Positions 26,315 through 35,554 of a DNA stretch of 64,000 nt are shown piece by piece. The position numbers and the translations under genes were made by a program. Under the pieces are notes generated by a model, which made no database searches, was not told the DNA's origin, and was given only the letters and a program-made list of their open reading frames with translations. Source of the DNA: Roseiarcus sp036488815 (GTDB lineage Bacteria; Pseudomonadota; Alphaproteobacteria; Rhizobiales; Beijerinckiaceae). Position 1 is the stretch's first letter. Every line of letters begins with the position of its first letter. The stretch covers positions 9,243 through 73,242 of the forward strand of contig DASXGX010000143.1 of the NCBI GenBank assembly GCA_036488815.1. Direction: 5' to 3'.

Positions 26315-27469
26315 ATGACGACAGCCAAACCGCTTCCTCCATCGCGCGACGCATTCGACGCGCCGTTCGGCCTTGTGGCGCGCCAGACCATCAAAACGAT
26401 GGCGCAGGGCGGCTTCATCCGCGCCGCCAAGCCGATCGAGGCGACGCAGTTTCAGCCGGCGAGCCTCGATCTGCGGCTCGGGCCCGAGGCCTATCGCGTC
26501 CGGGCGAGTTTTTTGCCGGGCCGGGGGCGCAGCGTCGTCGAGGGGCTGCAGAGCCTCAATCCCGAGCGCGTCTCGCTGACGGGCGAAGGCGCGGTGCTCG
26601 AGAAGGGCATCGTCTATGTCGCGCCGCTGATCGAAAACCTCGCTTTGCCCGCCGGCGTCTCGGCCGCCGCCAATCCGAAGAGCTCGACTGGGCGGCTCGA
26701 CATCTTCACGCGCCTGATCGTCGACGGCTCAGAGGCGTTCGACTCCGCGCCGGCGGGTTATCGCGGAGCTTTGTGGGCGGAGATCTCGCCGCGCAGTTTC
26801 AGCGTGCGCGTGCGCGAGGGTTCGCGGCTCAACCAGGTGCGTTTCCGTCACCATGATGGCGAGAGCGCCGCATTCGCGCTCGACGTCGACGCTCTGCGCG
26901 CCCGCCACGCCGCCCACCCGCTCGTCGATGGAGAACTCGCCTTGCGCGACGGCCTCGTCGTGCATGTCGGCCTCAGCGGCAAGTCCGGCGAGATCGTCGG
27001 CTATCGCGCGATCAAGAACGGCGACGTGATCGACGTCGACCGTCCGCGCGGCTATGCCGCCGAGGATTTCTGGGAGCCGCTGCGCGCGCGGCGCGATGGA
27101 CGGCTCATCCTCGATCCCGACGAGTTCTACATCCTCGCCTCGCGCGAGCGGATGCAGATCCCGTCCGATCTCGCGGCGGAGATGGCGCCGATCGATCCCG
27201 CCATCGGCGAGTTCCGCGTCCACTACGCCGGCTTTTTCGACCCCGGCTTTGGCCAAGGCGCGGACGGCGCCCCGTCGGCGCGCGCGGTGCTCGAAGTGCG
27301 CAGCCGCGACGTTCCGTTTCTGCTCGAAGACGGCCAGCCGGTCGGACGCCTCGTGTTCGAGACGCTGGCCGACGCCACGGACGAACTTTACGGCGCCGGC
27401 GAGACCTCGAACTACCAAGGTCAAAGCCTGAAGCTGTCGAAGCACTTTCGCGATTTCAGCGAGGCGTGA
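26315..27469 (+). CDS. dcd: 2'-deoxycytidine 5'-triphosphate deaminase (long alphaproteobacterial form)
   Basis: 384 residues from the ATG at 26315 (GAGG upstream; the frame is open to 26153). The protein has the two-fold dUTPase-like fold: QFQPASLDLRLGPEAYRVRA near the N-terminus, AAANPKSSTGRLDIFTRLI with the conserved Ser-Ser-x-Gly-Arg patch, YRGALWAEISPRSFSVRVRE, and a second repeat with LDPDEFYILASRERMQIP. This double-length type is the Dcd homologue annotated throughout Alphaproteobacteria. It supplies dUTP for thymidylate synthesis and keeps dCTP in balance. Confidence 0.9.
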   Translation: MTTAKPLPPSRDAFDAPFGLVARQTIKTMAQGGFIRAAKPIEATQFQPASLDLRLGPEAYRVRASFLPGRGRSVVEGLQSLNPERVSLTGEGAVLEKGIVYVAPLIENLALPAGVSAAANPKSSTGRLDIFTRLIVDGSEAFDSAPAGYRGALWAEISPRSFSVRVREGSRLNQVRFRHHDGESAAFALDVDALRARHAAHPLVDGELALRDGLVVHVGLSGKSGEIVGYRAIKNGDVIDVDRPRGYAAEDFWEPLRARRDGRLILDPDEFYILASRERMQIPSDLAAEMAPIDPAIGEFRVHYAGFFDPGFGQGADGAPSARAVLEVRSRDVPFLLEDGQPVGRLVFETLADATDELYGAGETSNYQGQSLKLSKHFRDFSEA

Positions 27470-27547
27470 ACAAAAGCGCCGAGCCGCTTGTCCGTGAGGC
27501 GCGGGGCGCGCTATAAGGATTTCGCAGTTCCCCGTCGCGGGGGCGAT

Positions 27548-27621
27548 GCGGGCGTAGTTCAATGGTAGAACGGAAGCTTCCCAAGCTTCATACGAGGGTT
27601 CGATTCCCTTCGCCCGCTCCA
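27548..27621 (+). tRNA. tRNA-Gly (CCC)
   Basis: 74 bases with encoded CCA. Acceptor GCGGGCG/CGCCCGC, anticodon arm GAAGC-TTCCCAA-GCTTC with anticodon CCC, T-loop TTCGATT, discriminator T. All arms pair fully. Confidence 0.93.
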
Positions 27622-27746
27622 GTTTCCAGCACAACCATCGATCTGTCGTCGCTGGCTCCGCCCTGCATAACGCGGGCGTCGGTGGCCGGGCGACGCCCTG
27701 GGTCAAAGCGCTTGCAGTCCTCCCTGCGTCTCGACCGGGCGCGGGC

Positions 27747-27773
27747 AAAAAAAAGGCCACCCTGAGGCGGCCT
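27747..27773 (-). terminator. Rho-independent terminator of the RND operon
   Basis: On the minus strand GGCCGCC-TCAG-GGTGGCC is followed by eight T residues. It lies about 190 bases beyond the adaptor-protein stop, the first strong terminator for the efflux operon. Confidence 0.8.
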
Positions 27774-27963
27774 GAGTCTAGGGAGGAAACGCCCAAGGAG
27801 GGCATACGGCGTCGAAACGCCGCGTCGACAACATATGCTGCGACGCAACAATTGCAACGGGAAAGCGGCGTCGTCGTTACCAATTCTCGAAAACGTGATC
27901 TTTTTGCATCACTGCCGTTTCCCCTTGGGCAGTGACCACGCGCGTCTGGGTGACGTCGTTCAA

Positions 27964-29334
27964 CTATTGTTTCACGGTCACTTTCGACCCGTCGGTGAGG
28001 TCGACGGGAGCATCGAGTACGAGCCTCTCGCCGCCTTTCAGCCCATTCTTCACTTCGACCGAAGTTCCGAGATCGCGGTAAATGTCGATCTTTTGCAGCT
28101 TGACATGGTCGCCGTCGACGACCGCAACCCGCATCCCGTGCTGATCGAAGATCAAGGCGTCGGCGGGAACGAGGACATGCGGCTCGGTTCTCGGAATGTC
28201 GAGCGCGACATTGACGAACAGGCCCGGCCGCAAGACGCCGTCGGGATTTTGCACGTCGACCTCCGCGGTGAGCGTGCGGCTCGAATAGAGCAAAGCGACG
28301 GAGGTGCGCGCCACCTTGCCTGAGAAGGTGCGGCTAGGGATTTCGGGCGCGGTGATCTTGGCCTCCAAACCGTCGCGTACGCCCGCGGAGGAATATTGCG
28401 GCGCCCGCACGACGGTGCGCAAGACATCGTCCTCGTCCACGGTGAACATCGGCGTTCCCGACCCCATGTCGGCGTTCACGAGGTCGCCGACTTCGACGTT
28501 GCGCGCGGTGACGACGCCGTCGAAGGGAGCCACGACGTTCTCGAACGCGGTCAGCGCTTGCAACCGATCGACCGTCGCCTGCTGCGCCTTGACGTTCGCT
28601 TCCCCGACCTTGACGCCGGCTTGAGCGGTCGCCAGACCAGCCTGCTGCGATTGAACCGTCGTCTGCTGCGTCTGCTGGTTCTGAACCGTCTCGAACCCCC
28701 TTTGCGTCAGGGAGTTGGTGCGTTCCAGGTTGGTCGACTGAAGGTTGAGGCTCGCTTGCGCCTGCGTGACCTGCGCTTGCGCCTGTTGTAGGGCGGCCTG
28801 CACCTGCGCAAGCTGAGCCTTCGCCTGTGCAAGCTGCTGGTCCAGATCGGGCGCGGCGATGCGAACGAGCAGATCGCCCTTCTTCACTCGCGACCCGATG
28901 TCGACGCGTCGATCGGAAATGTAGCCGGTCGCGCGAGCGAAGATGTTGGCTGTCTGAAAGGCTTCGGTCTGCCCCGGCAGAACCAGCTTGACGGGATCAT
29001 CCTCCCGCTTCGCTGGGGCGACCCGCACCGTCGGCACGAACTGCGCGGTGTCCTGCTGGGTCTGCGCGGCTTGGCGTTTCTCTCGCCAATGCCCGTAGGC
29101 GCCCCAGCCGAGCAACGCGGCGACGACGACGAGCGCAACGACGATCGCCACCCAAGGCACGCGCGCAGCCTGTTGGTCCCCCGGCTTTGCCTCTATTTCC
29201 GGTTCCCGCTCGGTCCGGTCCGCCGTTGGTGGGCTGTGGACTGGGGCTTGCGCCTGTCGCGCATCGGACTCCGGCCGTGGCAAGACGGACTCGTCGGACT
29301 CGAGGCGCGTCGGGTCGTCATGGCGGTCGTTCAT
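27964..29334 (-). CDS. RND efflux periplasmic adaptor (membrane fusion protein)
   Basis: 456 residues from the ATG that overlaps the pump stop codon (ATGA). A cytoplasmic Glu/Asp-rich N-terminal stretch of about 60 residues precedes one membrane anchor (VPWVAIVVALVVVAALLGWG), unlike the lipoprotein adaptors of AcrA type. Next come the split biotinyl-lipoyl domain, a Gln/Ala-rich alpha-hairpin (LAQVQAALQQAQAQVTQAQA) and the beta-barrel. It bridges the inner-membrane pump and an outer-membrane channel that is not encoded nearby. Gene order pump first, adaptor second is less common than the reverse. Confidence 0.9.
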   Translation of the reverse strand: MNDRHDDPTRLESDESVLPRPESDARQAQAPVHSPPTADRTEREPEIEAKPGDQQAARVPWVAIVVALVVVAALLGWGAYGHWREKRQAAQTQQDTAQFVPTVRVAPAKREDDPVKLVLPGQTEAFQTANIFARATGYISDRRVDIGSRVKKGDLLVRIAAPDLDQQLAQAKAQLAQVQAALQQAQAQVTQAQASLNLQSTNLERTNSLTQRGFETVQNQQTQQTTVQSQQAGLATAQAGVKVGEANVKAQQATVDRLQALTAFENVVAPFDGVVTARNVEVGDLVNADMGSGTPMFTVDEDDVLRTVVRAPQYSSAGVRDGLEAKITAPEIPSRTFSGKVARTSVALLYSSRTLTAEVDVQNPDGVLRPGLFVNVALDIPRTEPHVLVPADALIFDQHGMRVAVVDGDHVKLQKIDIYRDLGTSVEVKNGLKGGERLVLDAPVDLTDGSKVTVKQ

Positions 29335-32300
29335 AGGTAGTCCCTGACCGGCTGGAAGGTCCCTCGCCGCAAGTAGGAATAGAGGAAGGGAACGAAGACG
29401 AGCGTCGAACACGTGCCGACCGCCACGCCGCCGAGCACGGCGCGAGCGAGCGCGGCGTTTTGTTCCGATCCTTCGCCCAGCCCAATCGCCATCGGCAGCA
29501 GGCCGACGAACATCGCGCCGGCGGTCATCAACACGGGCCGCAAGCGCGTTGCCCCAGCCTTGATCGCCGCCTCCCGGGCGCCACAGCCCGAACGTTCACG
29601 CTCCTCGCGCGCAAACTGCACCAGGAGAATCGAATTCGCGCTTGCGACGCCGACGCTCATGATGGCGCCGAACAGGGAGGGGATGGACAAGGTCGTTCCG
29701 GTGACGAAGAGGCTGCCAGCGATGCCGCAGAAGGCGAGCGGCAGCGCCGCCAGGACGACGAACGGATCGCCCCAACTCTGGAAGTTGACCGCCATCAGCA
29801 GATAGACGGCGACCAGCGCGATGCCGAGGCCGATTTCGATATGGAAGAAGGCGCTGTCCATGTCTTCGATCTGGCCCCGCACGAAGATCTTATCCGGCGG
29901 CTCGAGCTTCTTCTGTTCGTCCGCGACAATCGCATCGATCTGCCGCCTGACGGAGCCGAGGTCGCTGTCCTGGACGCTCGCGAAGACGTCATAAGTCGGT
30001 TGCGCGTTGACGTGGCTGATGACGGTCGGCTCCGACCGGCGGGTCAACTGGGCGACGCTGGAGAGGAGGCCGAGCGCGCCCGGATTGTCGCCCGCAGGGA
30101 GCACATAGAGCGGCGTGTTGCGCAGCGCGGTGAGCGAGTCGTTGCGGTATTCCGGAGTCTGCACCCACACTTGATAGGGAATGCCGGAGCTCGGATCGCT
30201 CCAAAAACTCGGCGCCGTCTGATAGCTGCCGGCGAGCGAGATATTGAGGCCGGACGCGATCTGCTGCTCCGTCAAGCCCAGTTCCAGCGCGAGCCTTCGA
30301 TCGACGTTGGCCTGGAACAGGGGAGCGTCGGGGATCTGATGGATGTGCGCGTCAACGACGCCGCGCGCGCCTTTCAGACGGCGCAGGATGCTTTGCGCGA
30401 CCTCGAGGTCTTTATCGGGGTGGCGACCGTTCACCTGCACGTCGATCGGCGTGATGCTGCCGAAATCGAGAATCTGCGTGATGATGTCGGCCGGCTGAAA
30501 ATAGAAAATGCAATCCGGGAAGCGCTCGTTCAGATCGCGCCGCAGTTGGCGCATATAGTCGGCGGTCGATGCGTGGCTCGGCTTGAGGGAGATGAGGATC
30601 TGCCCGTCGTTGTACGCGACGAACGACCCGTCGTTGAACGCGAGATTGTAGTTGCTGGCGGGAAGGCCGATGTTGTCGAGCACGACGTCGAGATCTCTGG
30701 GCGGGATAATCGCGTGGATCGCGTCCTCGATGGCCGAGAATTTTTGGGTGGCCGTCTCGATCCGCATGCCCGGCCGAGTTCTGACGTGCAGGATCATCGT
30801 GCTCGAGCTGATCTGAGGAAAGTAGTCCTGGCCGATGACGAACATCAGCCCGCCGCCGATCAGCAGGATCAAGGCGGCCGCGGCGAGCGTCACGACCGGC
30901 CGATCGATGGCGGCATGGACCAGCACCAAGTAGTGGGCCCGAAAGCGCCCGAAAGCGCGATCGAAGCCGAGCTGGAATCGCTGGAAAAACCCGGGTTTTC
31001 CCGCGGCCTCGGAGCTGCAGCGCCTGCGCGGCCAGAAACTTCGCAACCATCGGCCGAACCGCGAGCCTTGCGGCTCCTCTGCGCGCTCGTGCTCGGCGCC
31101 GTCTTTCTGCGCCTGGTCCTGCGCCTGGTCGGGATGGCGGTCGGCGTATTCCTTCGCCACCAACACATCGATCAGAATGGGAACCAGCGTTCGCGAGAGG
31201 CCGTAGGAGGCGAGCATCGCGAAGACGACCGCGAGCCCTTGCGGCGTGAAGAGGTATTTCGGGGTGTCGGTCAGAAAGAAGACGGACACGAAAGCCGAGC
31301 AGATCGCGAGCGTCGAAATGAGCGCGGGCTTGGCGATTCCGGCCCCGCCTTCGACCACCGCCTCGCGAAACGGGCGGCCCTCTTCCATCAACCGATACGA
31401 GTTTTCGATGGCGACAGTCGCGTCGTCGACGAGAATGCCAACTGCAAGCGCGAGTCCGCCGAGCGTCATGATGTTGATCGTCTCGCCGAGCGCCGTAAGC
31501 GCGACGAGCGAGGTGAGGATCGACAGCGGTATGGAGACCAGGACCACGAGCGTCGAGCGCCACGACCCGAGAAACAAGAGGATCATGCCGCCCGTCAGCG
31601 CGGCCGCGATCAAGGCTTCGCGCACCACGTCCTCGATCGCGCTGGAGACGAACACCGACTGGTCGAACAGCGGCGTGATCTTCATGTCTTTCGGCGCCGC
31701 CGCGCGTATCTGCGGCAGAAAGTTCTTGACGTTGTTGACCACCGACAAGGTCGAGGCGGTTCCATTCTTCAAAACCGTCTCGAGCACGGCCGACTGGCGG
31801 TTTGAGCGCACGACGTTCTGTTGCGGCGGCGATCCGTCGCGCACGTAAGCCACGTCGCGGATGAGGACCGGACTGCCGTGCACGACCTTGATCGGGATCT
31901 CGTTGAACTCGGACACCGCTTGCGGCGACGCGTTGAGCTTGATGGGGTATTGCGTGTCGCCGATCTTTGCGAGGCCCGAGGGCTCGATTGGGTTCTGACC
32001 GGAGATCGCGTTGGTGACGTCGATCGGCGTGAGGCCGTAGCCGGCGAGCGCATTCAGGTCGAGATCGACCATGATTTCGCGCGGCGCTCCTCCGTAGGGC
32101 GAAGGCAGAGTCGAGCCTGGCACCTGGGTGAGGGTCTGCCGAATCCGGTACTGCGCATAATCGTAAACCTGCGAGAGAGGTTCCGACGCGGAGGTCAGCG
32201 CCAACTGCACAACGGGAACCGACGACGCCGCGAATCGCATGATGACTGGCGGTTGAATTCCGGGCGGCATCACGCCGCGAATTGAGTTCGTCGCCGCGAC

Positions 32301-32627
32301 AACCTGCGTCACCGCGAGGTCGATCGTAACGTCTTCCTGAAAGTAGATACGCTCGATCGTCGTCCCCTGCAGCGTAGTGCTCTCCATACGCTTGATGCCG
32401 TTCACGTTGTTGGAGAGCGCGAATTCGCTGTAGGTGGTGACGCGCGACGCCATGTCGGTGGGGTCGAGGCCCGTGTAGGTCCAAACGACGACCACGACGG
32501 GGATGTCGACGTTGGGCAGCACGTCCTTGTTCGCGACCACGCTGGCGCCGATCCCGCTCAAAAGTATCAGGAACGCGAGCACGCAGAACGTGATGCGAAA
32601 CTTCAGCGCAAACTTGACAAGCCCCAT
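29331..32627 (-). CDS. RND efflux transporter permease (AcrB/MdtB superfamily)
   Basis: 1098 residues. Typical features: the MGLVKFALKFRITFCVLAF first helix, two large periplasmic loops, LGGLALAVGILVDDATVAIE in TM4 with the proton-relay Asp pair, and SVGVASANSILLVQFARE in the TM10 region. It is about 50 residues longer than the usual 1030-1050, because of a charged Gln/Glu/Arg-rich insertion (about residues 490-550) in the cytoplasmic part between the two halves. Proton-driven export of hydrophobic compounds or metals is expected. Branch resembles the MdtABC-like/heavy-multidrug group; specificity is open. Confidence 0.92.
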   Translation of the reverse strand: MGLVKFALKFRITFCVLAFLILLSGIGASVVANKDVLPNVDIPVVVVVWTYTGLDPTDMASRVTTYSEFALSNNVNGIKRMESTTLQGTTIERIYFQEDVTIDLAVTQVVAATNSIRGVMPPGIQPPVIMRFAASSVPVVQLALTSASEPLSQVYDYAQYRIRQTLTQVPGSTLPSPYGGAPREIMVDLDLNALAGYGLTPIDVTNAISGQNPIEPSGLAKIGDTQYPIKLNASPQAVSEFNEIPIKVVHGSPVLIRDVAYVRDGSPPQQNVVRSNRQSAVLETVLKNGTASTLSVVNNVKNFLPQIRAAAPKDMKITPLFDQSVFVSSAIEDVVREALIAAALTGGMILLFLGSWRSTLVVLVSIPLSILTSLVALTALGETINIMTLGGLALAVGILVDDATVAIENSYRLMEEGRPFREAVVEGGAGIAKPALISTLAICSAFVSVFFLTDTPKYLFTPQGLAVVFAMLASYGLSRTLVPILIDVLVAKEYADRHPDQAQDQAQKDGAEHERAEEPQGSRFGRWLRSFWPRRRCSSEAAGKPGFFQRFQLGFDRAFGRFRAHYLVLVHAAIDRPVVTLAAAALILLIGGGLMFVIGQDYFPQISSSTMILHVRTRPGMRIETATQKFSAIEDAIHAIIPPRDLDVVLDNIGLPASNYNLAFNDGSFVAYNDGQILISLKPSHASTADYMRQLRRDLNERFPDCIFYFQPADIITQILDFGSITPIDVQVNGRHPDKDLEVAQSILRRLKGARGVVDAHIHQIPDAPLFQANVDRRLALELGLTEQQIASGLNISLAGSYQTAPSFWSDPSSGIPYQVWVQTPEYRNDSLTALRNTPLYVLPAGDNPGALGLLSSVAQLTRRSEPTVISHVNAQPTYDVFASVQDSDLGSVRRQIDAIVADEQKKLEPPDKIFVRGQIEDMDSAFFHIEIGLGIALVAVYLLMAVNFQSWGDPFVVLAALPLAFCGIAGSLFVTGTTLSIPSLFGAIMSVGVASANSILLVQFAREERERSGCGAREAAIKAGATRLRPVLMTAGAMFVGLLPMAIGLGEGSEQNAALARAVLGGVAVGTCSTLVFVPFLYSYLRRGTFQPVRDYL

Positions 32628-32838
32628 GCGCCGTCCTCCGGCTGAGCTAACGCGGCGCGAAAGATTTCGTTGCGTGGGGGGATTGCCGGATCACATCGCA
32701 ATTGCGTGATCGCCACTTGCGTGGGCGCATTGAGCAGACGCGACCTTGCCGACAGCACGGCGACCGGCTGTCGCATGAAGCGTAGCGTGTTTGGGGGCGG
32801 ACAGCGCGCCCGCCCCCATAGAGATTACAAACGCGCGA

Positions 32839-33270
32839 TCAGGTGCGGCTCGCGGTCCACTGGCCGCCGTACTTGAATTCGGGCGCGGCCTTCAATTGGT
32901 CCTTGGTGGCGTTCATCGTGGCGCGCCAAGTCTTGGCGTTGGCGTCATAGCGGATCATCACCGACTCGGGCTGCACAGCGACATAGTGCGTTCCGATGCC
33001 GAGGAATCCGCCAACCGAGAGGATGTAGCCCTTCACCGACTTCGAGCTGTCGAAGGCGACGTCCTGGATCTTGCCGATGTCGTTGTTCTGGTCGTTACGA
33101 ACGTCAAGCCCGACGACATTCGAACTGAGCATGTCGCCACTATCCAGGGTGATGAAATTCGGCGTCGCGCTCGGGGTCGGCTGTGACTTGTCTGTTGTCG
33201 GCGCGTTCTGAGCGAAAGCGGCGCCCGCTAGCGCTCCAGCCGCGAGGACGCTCATGATAATTGTGCGCAT
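32839..33270 (-). CDS. PRC-barrel domain protein, exported
   Basis: 143 residues with a signal peptide (MSVLAAGALAGAAFAQNAPT). The mature part has one PRC-barrel domain: DMLSSNVVGLDVRNDQNNDI, GKIQDVAFDSSKSVKGYILS, then GIGTHYVAVQPESVMIRYD. Exported PRC-barrel proteins of this kind are common members of rhizobial general-stress regulons. An exact EcfG-type promoter lies 35 bases upstream. Function is not known. Confidence 0.85.
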   Translation of the reverse strand: MRTIIMSVLAAGALAGAAFAQNAPTTDKSQPTPSATPNFITLDSGDMLSSNVVGLDVRNDQNNDIGKIQDVAFDSSKSVKGYILSVGGFLGIGTHYVAVQPESVMIRYDANAKTWRATMNATKDQLKAAPEFKYGGQWTASRT

Positions 33271-33304
33271 GGGTCAGCTCCTTTTGTGAACGATCCCTGT
33301 ACCG

Positions 33305-33329
33305 AACGCACGCGCGGGCGGAAGGTTCC
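33305..33329 (-). promoter_or_regulatory. EcfG (general stress sigma) promoter for the PRC-barrel gene
   Basis: On the minus strand GGAAC at 33329-33325 and CGTT at 33308-33305 are separated by 16 bases, an exact fit to the alphaproteobacterial sigma-EcfG consensus. The start codon lies about 35 bases downstream. Confidence 0.85.
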
Positions 33330-33378
33330 CCCAACGAAATTCGTAGGTTTTAGAAGGCCCGCGCGGCTGGGGCCGCCA

Positions 33379-33404
33379 GGAACAAATGATTTCGGGCGGG
33401 CGTT
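33379..33404 (+). promoter_or_regulatory. EcfG (general stress sigma) promoter for the proline-rich peptide
   Basis: GGAAC at 33379-33383, 17-base spacer, CGTT at 33401-33404, in front of the GTG at 33451. It points away from the first EcfG promoter, making a divergent stress-promoter pair within 100 bases. Confidence 0.85.
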
Positions 33405-33450
33405 TCTCTCAGCGCGGGCGCTGGCTCGCGCGCAACGCCGCAGGAAAGCC

Positions 33451-33651
33451 GTGAACCAACCGCAACAACCCTCGCCGCCGCCGGCGCCCGACGTGGTGCG
33501 TCCCCCGAGCCCGCCCGAGACGCCGCCTCCCGACGCGCCGGTCGGCGTGCCCACGCCGGAACCGGAAAGGTCCCCGTCGCCGCAGCCAAATGAAGCGCCG
33601 CCGTCGCCTCCGCCGGAAATTCCCATTCCTCCACCTACCGGCGGACCATAG
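33451..33651 (+). CDS. Short proline-rich protein
   Basis: 66 residues from a GTG with AGGAAAG upstream. Almost half of the residues are proline, in PxxP-like runs (SPPPAPDVVRPPSPPETPPP); no signal peptide, no cysteine, strongly acidic. An in-frame ATG exists at 33286, but it lies before the EcfG promoter, so the GTG start is preferred. Intrinsically disordered. Similar short Pro-rich ORFs recur in rhizobial stress loci, but no function is known. Confidence 0.65.
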   Translation: MNQPQQPSPPPAPDVVRPPSPPETPPPDAPVGVPTPEPERSPSPQPNEAPPSPPPEIPIPPPTGGP

Positions 33652-33729
33652 GCCGGCCCGCGCGCCAACCGAGAGCCGAACCCTGCGGCGAGCGCCTTGC
33701 CGCACGGGCTACCGCAAGGAGAAGACGCA

Positions 33730-35526
33730 ATGTCCGAGAAGGTGTCAGATTTTGTGGTCGCGCGGCTGCATGCCTGGGGCGTACGCAAGATCTTCGGCTA
33801 TCCTGGCGACGGCATCAACGGCGTCTTCGGCGCTTTGAACCGGGCGGGCGGCAAGATCGAGTTCATTCAGGCGCGCCACGAGGAGATGGCCGCATTCATG
33901 GCGTCCGCCTACGCCAAATTCTCCGGCCAGCTCGGCGTTTGCATCGCGACCTCCGGGCCGGGCGCGTCGCATCTCGTCACCGGGCTTTACGACGCCCGCC
34001 TCGATCATATGCCGGTGCTCGCGATCGCCGGCCAGCAGGCGCGCGACGCCCTCGGTGGTCACTATCAGCAAGAGGTCGATCTCGTCAGCCTTTTCAAGGA
34101 TGTCGCCGGCGCCTTCGTGCAGCAGGCCTCGACGGCGCCGCAGGTGCGCCATCTCGTCGACCGCGCGGTCCGCATTGCAATCAGCGAACGCCGAGTGACG
34201 GCGATCATTCTTCCCAACGACCTTCAGGAAGAAACGTACGAAGATCCGCCGCGCAAGCACGGAACGCTGCGTTCCGGCGTCGGCTACGCGCCGCCGAGGA
34301 CCGTTCCCTACGAAGCCGATTTACGGCGCGCGGCCGAGATCCTCAATGCCGGGAAAAAGCCGGCGATCCTGGTCGGCGCCGGCGCGCTCGGCGCGACGAA
34401 CGAGGTGATCGCGGTCGCCGAACGTCTCGGCGGCGGCGTCGCCAAGGCGCTGCTGGGCAAGGCCGCGTTGCCCGACGATCTGCCCTATGTGACCGGCTCG
34501 ATCGGTCTGCTCGGCACGAAGCCGAGCTATGACTTGATGACCGAATGCGACACGCTGCTGATGGTCGGCTCCGGCTTCCCTTACGCCGAGTTTCTGCCAA
34601 AGGAAGGTCAGGCGCGCGGCGTGCAGATCGACATCGCGCCCGACATGCTGTCGCTGCGCTATCCGATGGAGCTCAATCTCGTCGGCGACGCAAAAGAGAC
34701 CTTGCGGCTGCTGCTGCCTCTCCTCGAGCCCAAGGCCGATCGCGCTTGGCGCGACGGGATCGAAGGCAATGTGACGCGATGGTGGAAGACGCTCGAGGAG
34801 CGCGCGATGCAGCCGGCCAATCCGGTCAACCCGCAGCGCGTGACGTGGGAGCTGTCGCCGCGCCTGCCGGACGACGTCATCGTCACCAGCGATTCCGGCT
34901 CCTGCGCCAATTGGTACGCGCGCGACCTCAAGATGCGCCGCGGCATGATGGCTTCGCTGTCCGGCGGATTGGCGTCGATGGGGGCGGCTGTGCCTTACGC
35001 GATCGCGGCGAAGTTCGCGCACCCCGAACGCCCCGTCGTGGCGCTCGTCGGAGATGGCGCAATGCAGATGAACAATATGGCGGAGCTGATCACTGTCGCG
35101 AAATACTGGCGCGGATGGCGCAATAGCCGTTGGGTCGTCTGCGTGTTCAACAACGAGGACCTCAACCAGGTGACGTGGGAGCAGCGGGTGATGGAGGGAG
35201 ACCCGAAATTCGACGCGTCGCAGGACATTCCCAACGTGCCCTACCATCGCTTCGCCGAACTGATCGGCCTGAAGGGCCTCTATGTCGATGATCCCGATCA
35301 ACTGGGCTCGGCATGGGACGAGGCGCTTTCGTCCGACGTGCCCGTGGTGCTCGAGGTCAAGACCGACCCGGAGGTGCCGCCGCTGCCGCCGCACATCACG
35401 CTAGACGAGGCCAGGAAGTTCTTGCAAACCGCGATCAAGGGCGACCCTCACGAGGGCAGGGTTCTCGCCGGCATGACACGCCAGTTGCTAAGCAGTATTC
35501 TCCCCGGCGCGCATGACGGACGCTAA
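33730..35526 (+). CDS. Thiamine-pyrophosphate enzyme, pyruvate oxidase/dehydrogenase (PoxB)-like
   Basis: 598 residues from the ATG at 33730 (AAGGAG upstream). Three-domain TPP fold: the N-terminal Pyr domain has GDGINGVFGALNR and the catalytic Glu in ARHEEMAAF, the middle domain carries ILVGAGALGATNEVIAVAER, and the C-terminal PP domain has VALVGDGAMQMNNMAELITV (GDG...NN). Closest in layout to PoxB-type pyruvate oxidases and to acetolactate-synthase-like proteins of stress loci. Direct oxidation of pyruvate or another 2-oxo acid is likely; a membrane-binding C-terminal tail of true PoxB is not evident. It overlaps the frame of the next gene only outside the coding parts. Confidence 0.85.
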   Translation: MSEKVSDFVVARLHAWGVRKIFGYPGDGINGVFGALNRAGGKIEFIQARHEEMAAFMASAYAKFSGQLGVCIATSGPGASHLVTGLYDARLDHMPVLAIAGQQARDALGGHYQQEVDLVSLFKDVAGAFVQQASTAPQVRHLVDRAVRIAISERRVTAIILPNDLQEETYEDPPRKHGTLRSGVGYAPPRTVPYEADLRRAAEILNAGKKPAILVGAGALGATNEVIAVAERLGGGVAKALLGKAALPDDLPYVTGSIGLLGTKPSYDLMTECDTLLMVGSGFPYAEFLPKEGQARGVQIDIAPDMLSLRYPMELNLVGDAKETLRLLLPLLEPKADRAWRDGIEGNVTRWWKTLEERAMQPANPVNPQRVTWELSPRLPDDVIVTSDSGSCANWYARDLKMRRGMMASLSGGLASMGAAVPYAIAAKFAHPERPVVALVGDGAMQMNNMAELITVAKYWRGWRNSRWVVCVFNNEDLNQVTWEQRVMEGDPKFDASQDIPNVPYHRFAELIGLKGLYVDDPDQLGSAWDEALSSDVPVVLEVKTDPEVPPLPPHITLDEARKFLQTAIKGDPHEGRVLAGMTRQLLSSILPGAHDGR

Positions 35527-35554
35527 CGTTTCTCAGCGCCGGGAGGCATCGACG

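Noticed and set aside
29460..31805. A 781-codon plus-strand frame opposite the RND pump gene
   Set aside because: Its product is Arg/Asp/Glu-rich low-complexity sequence typical of the antisense frame of a GC-rich gene, and the minus strand encodes a full RND protein.
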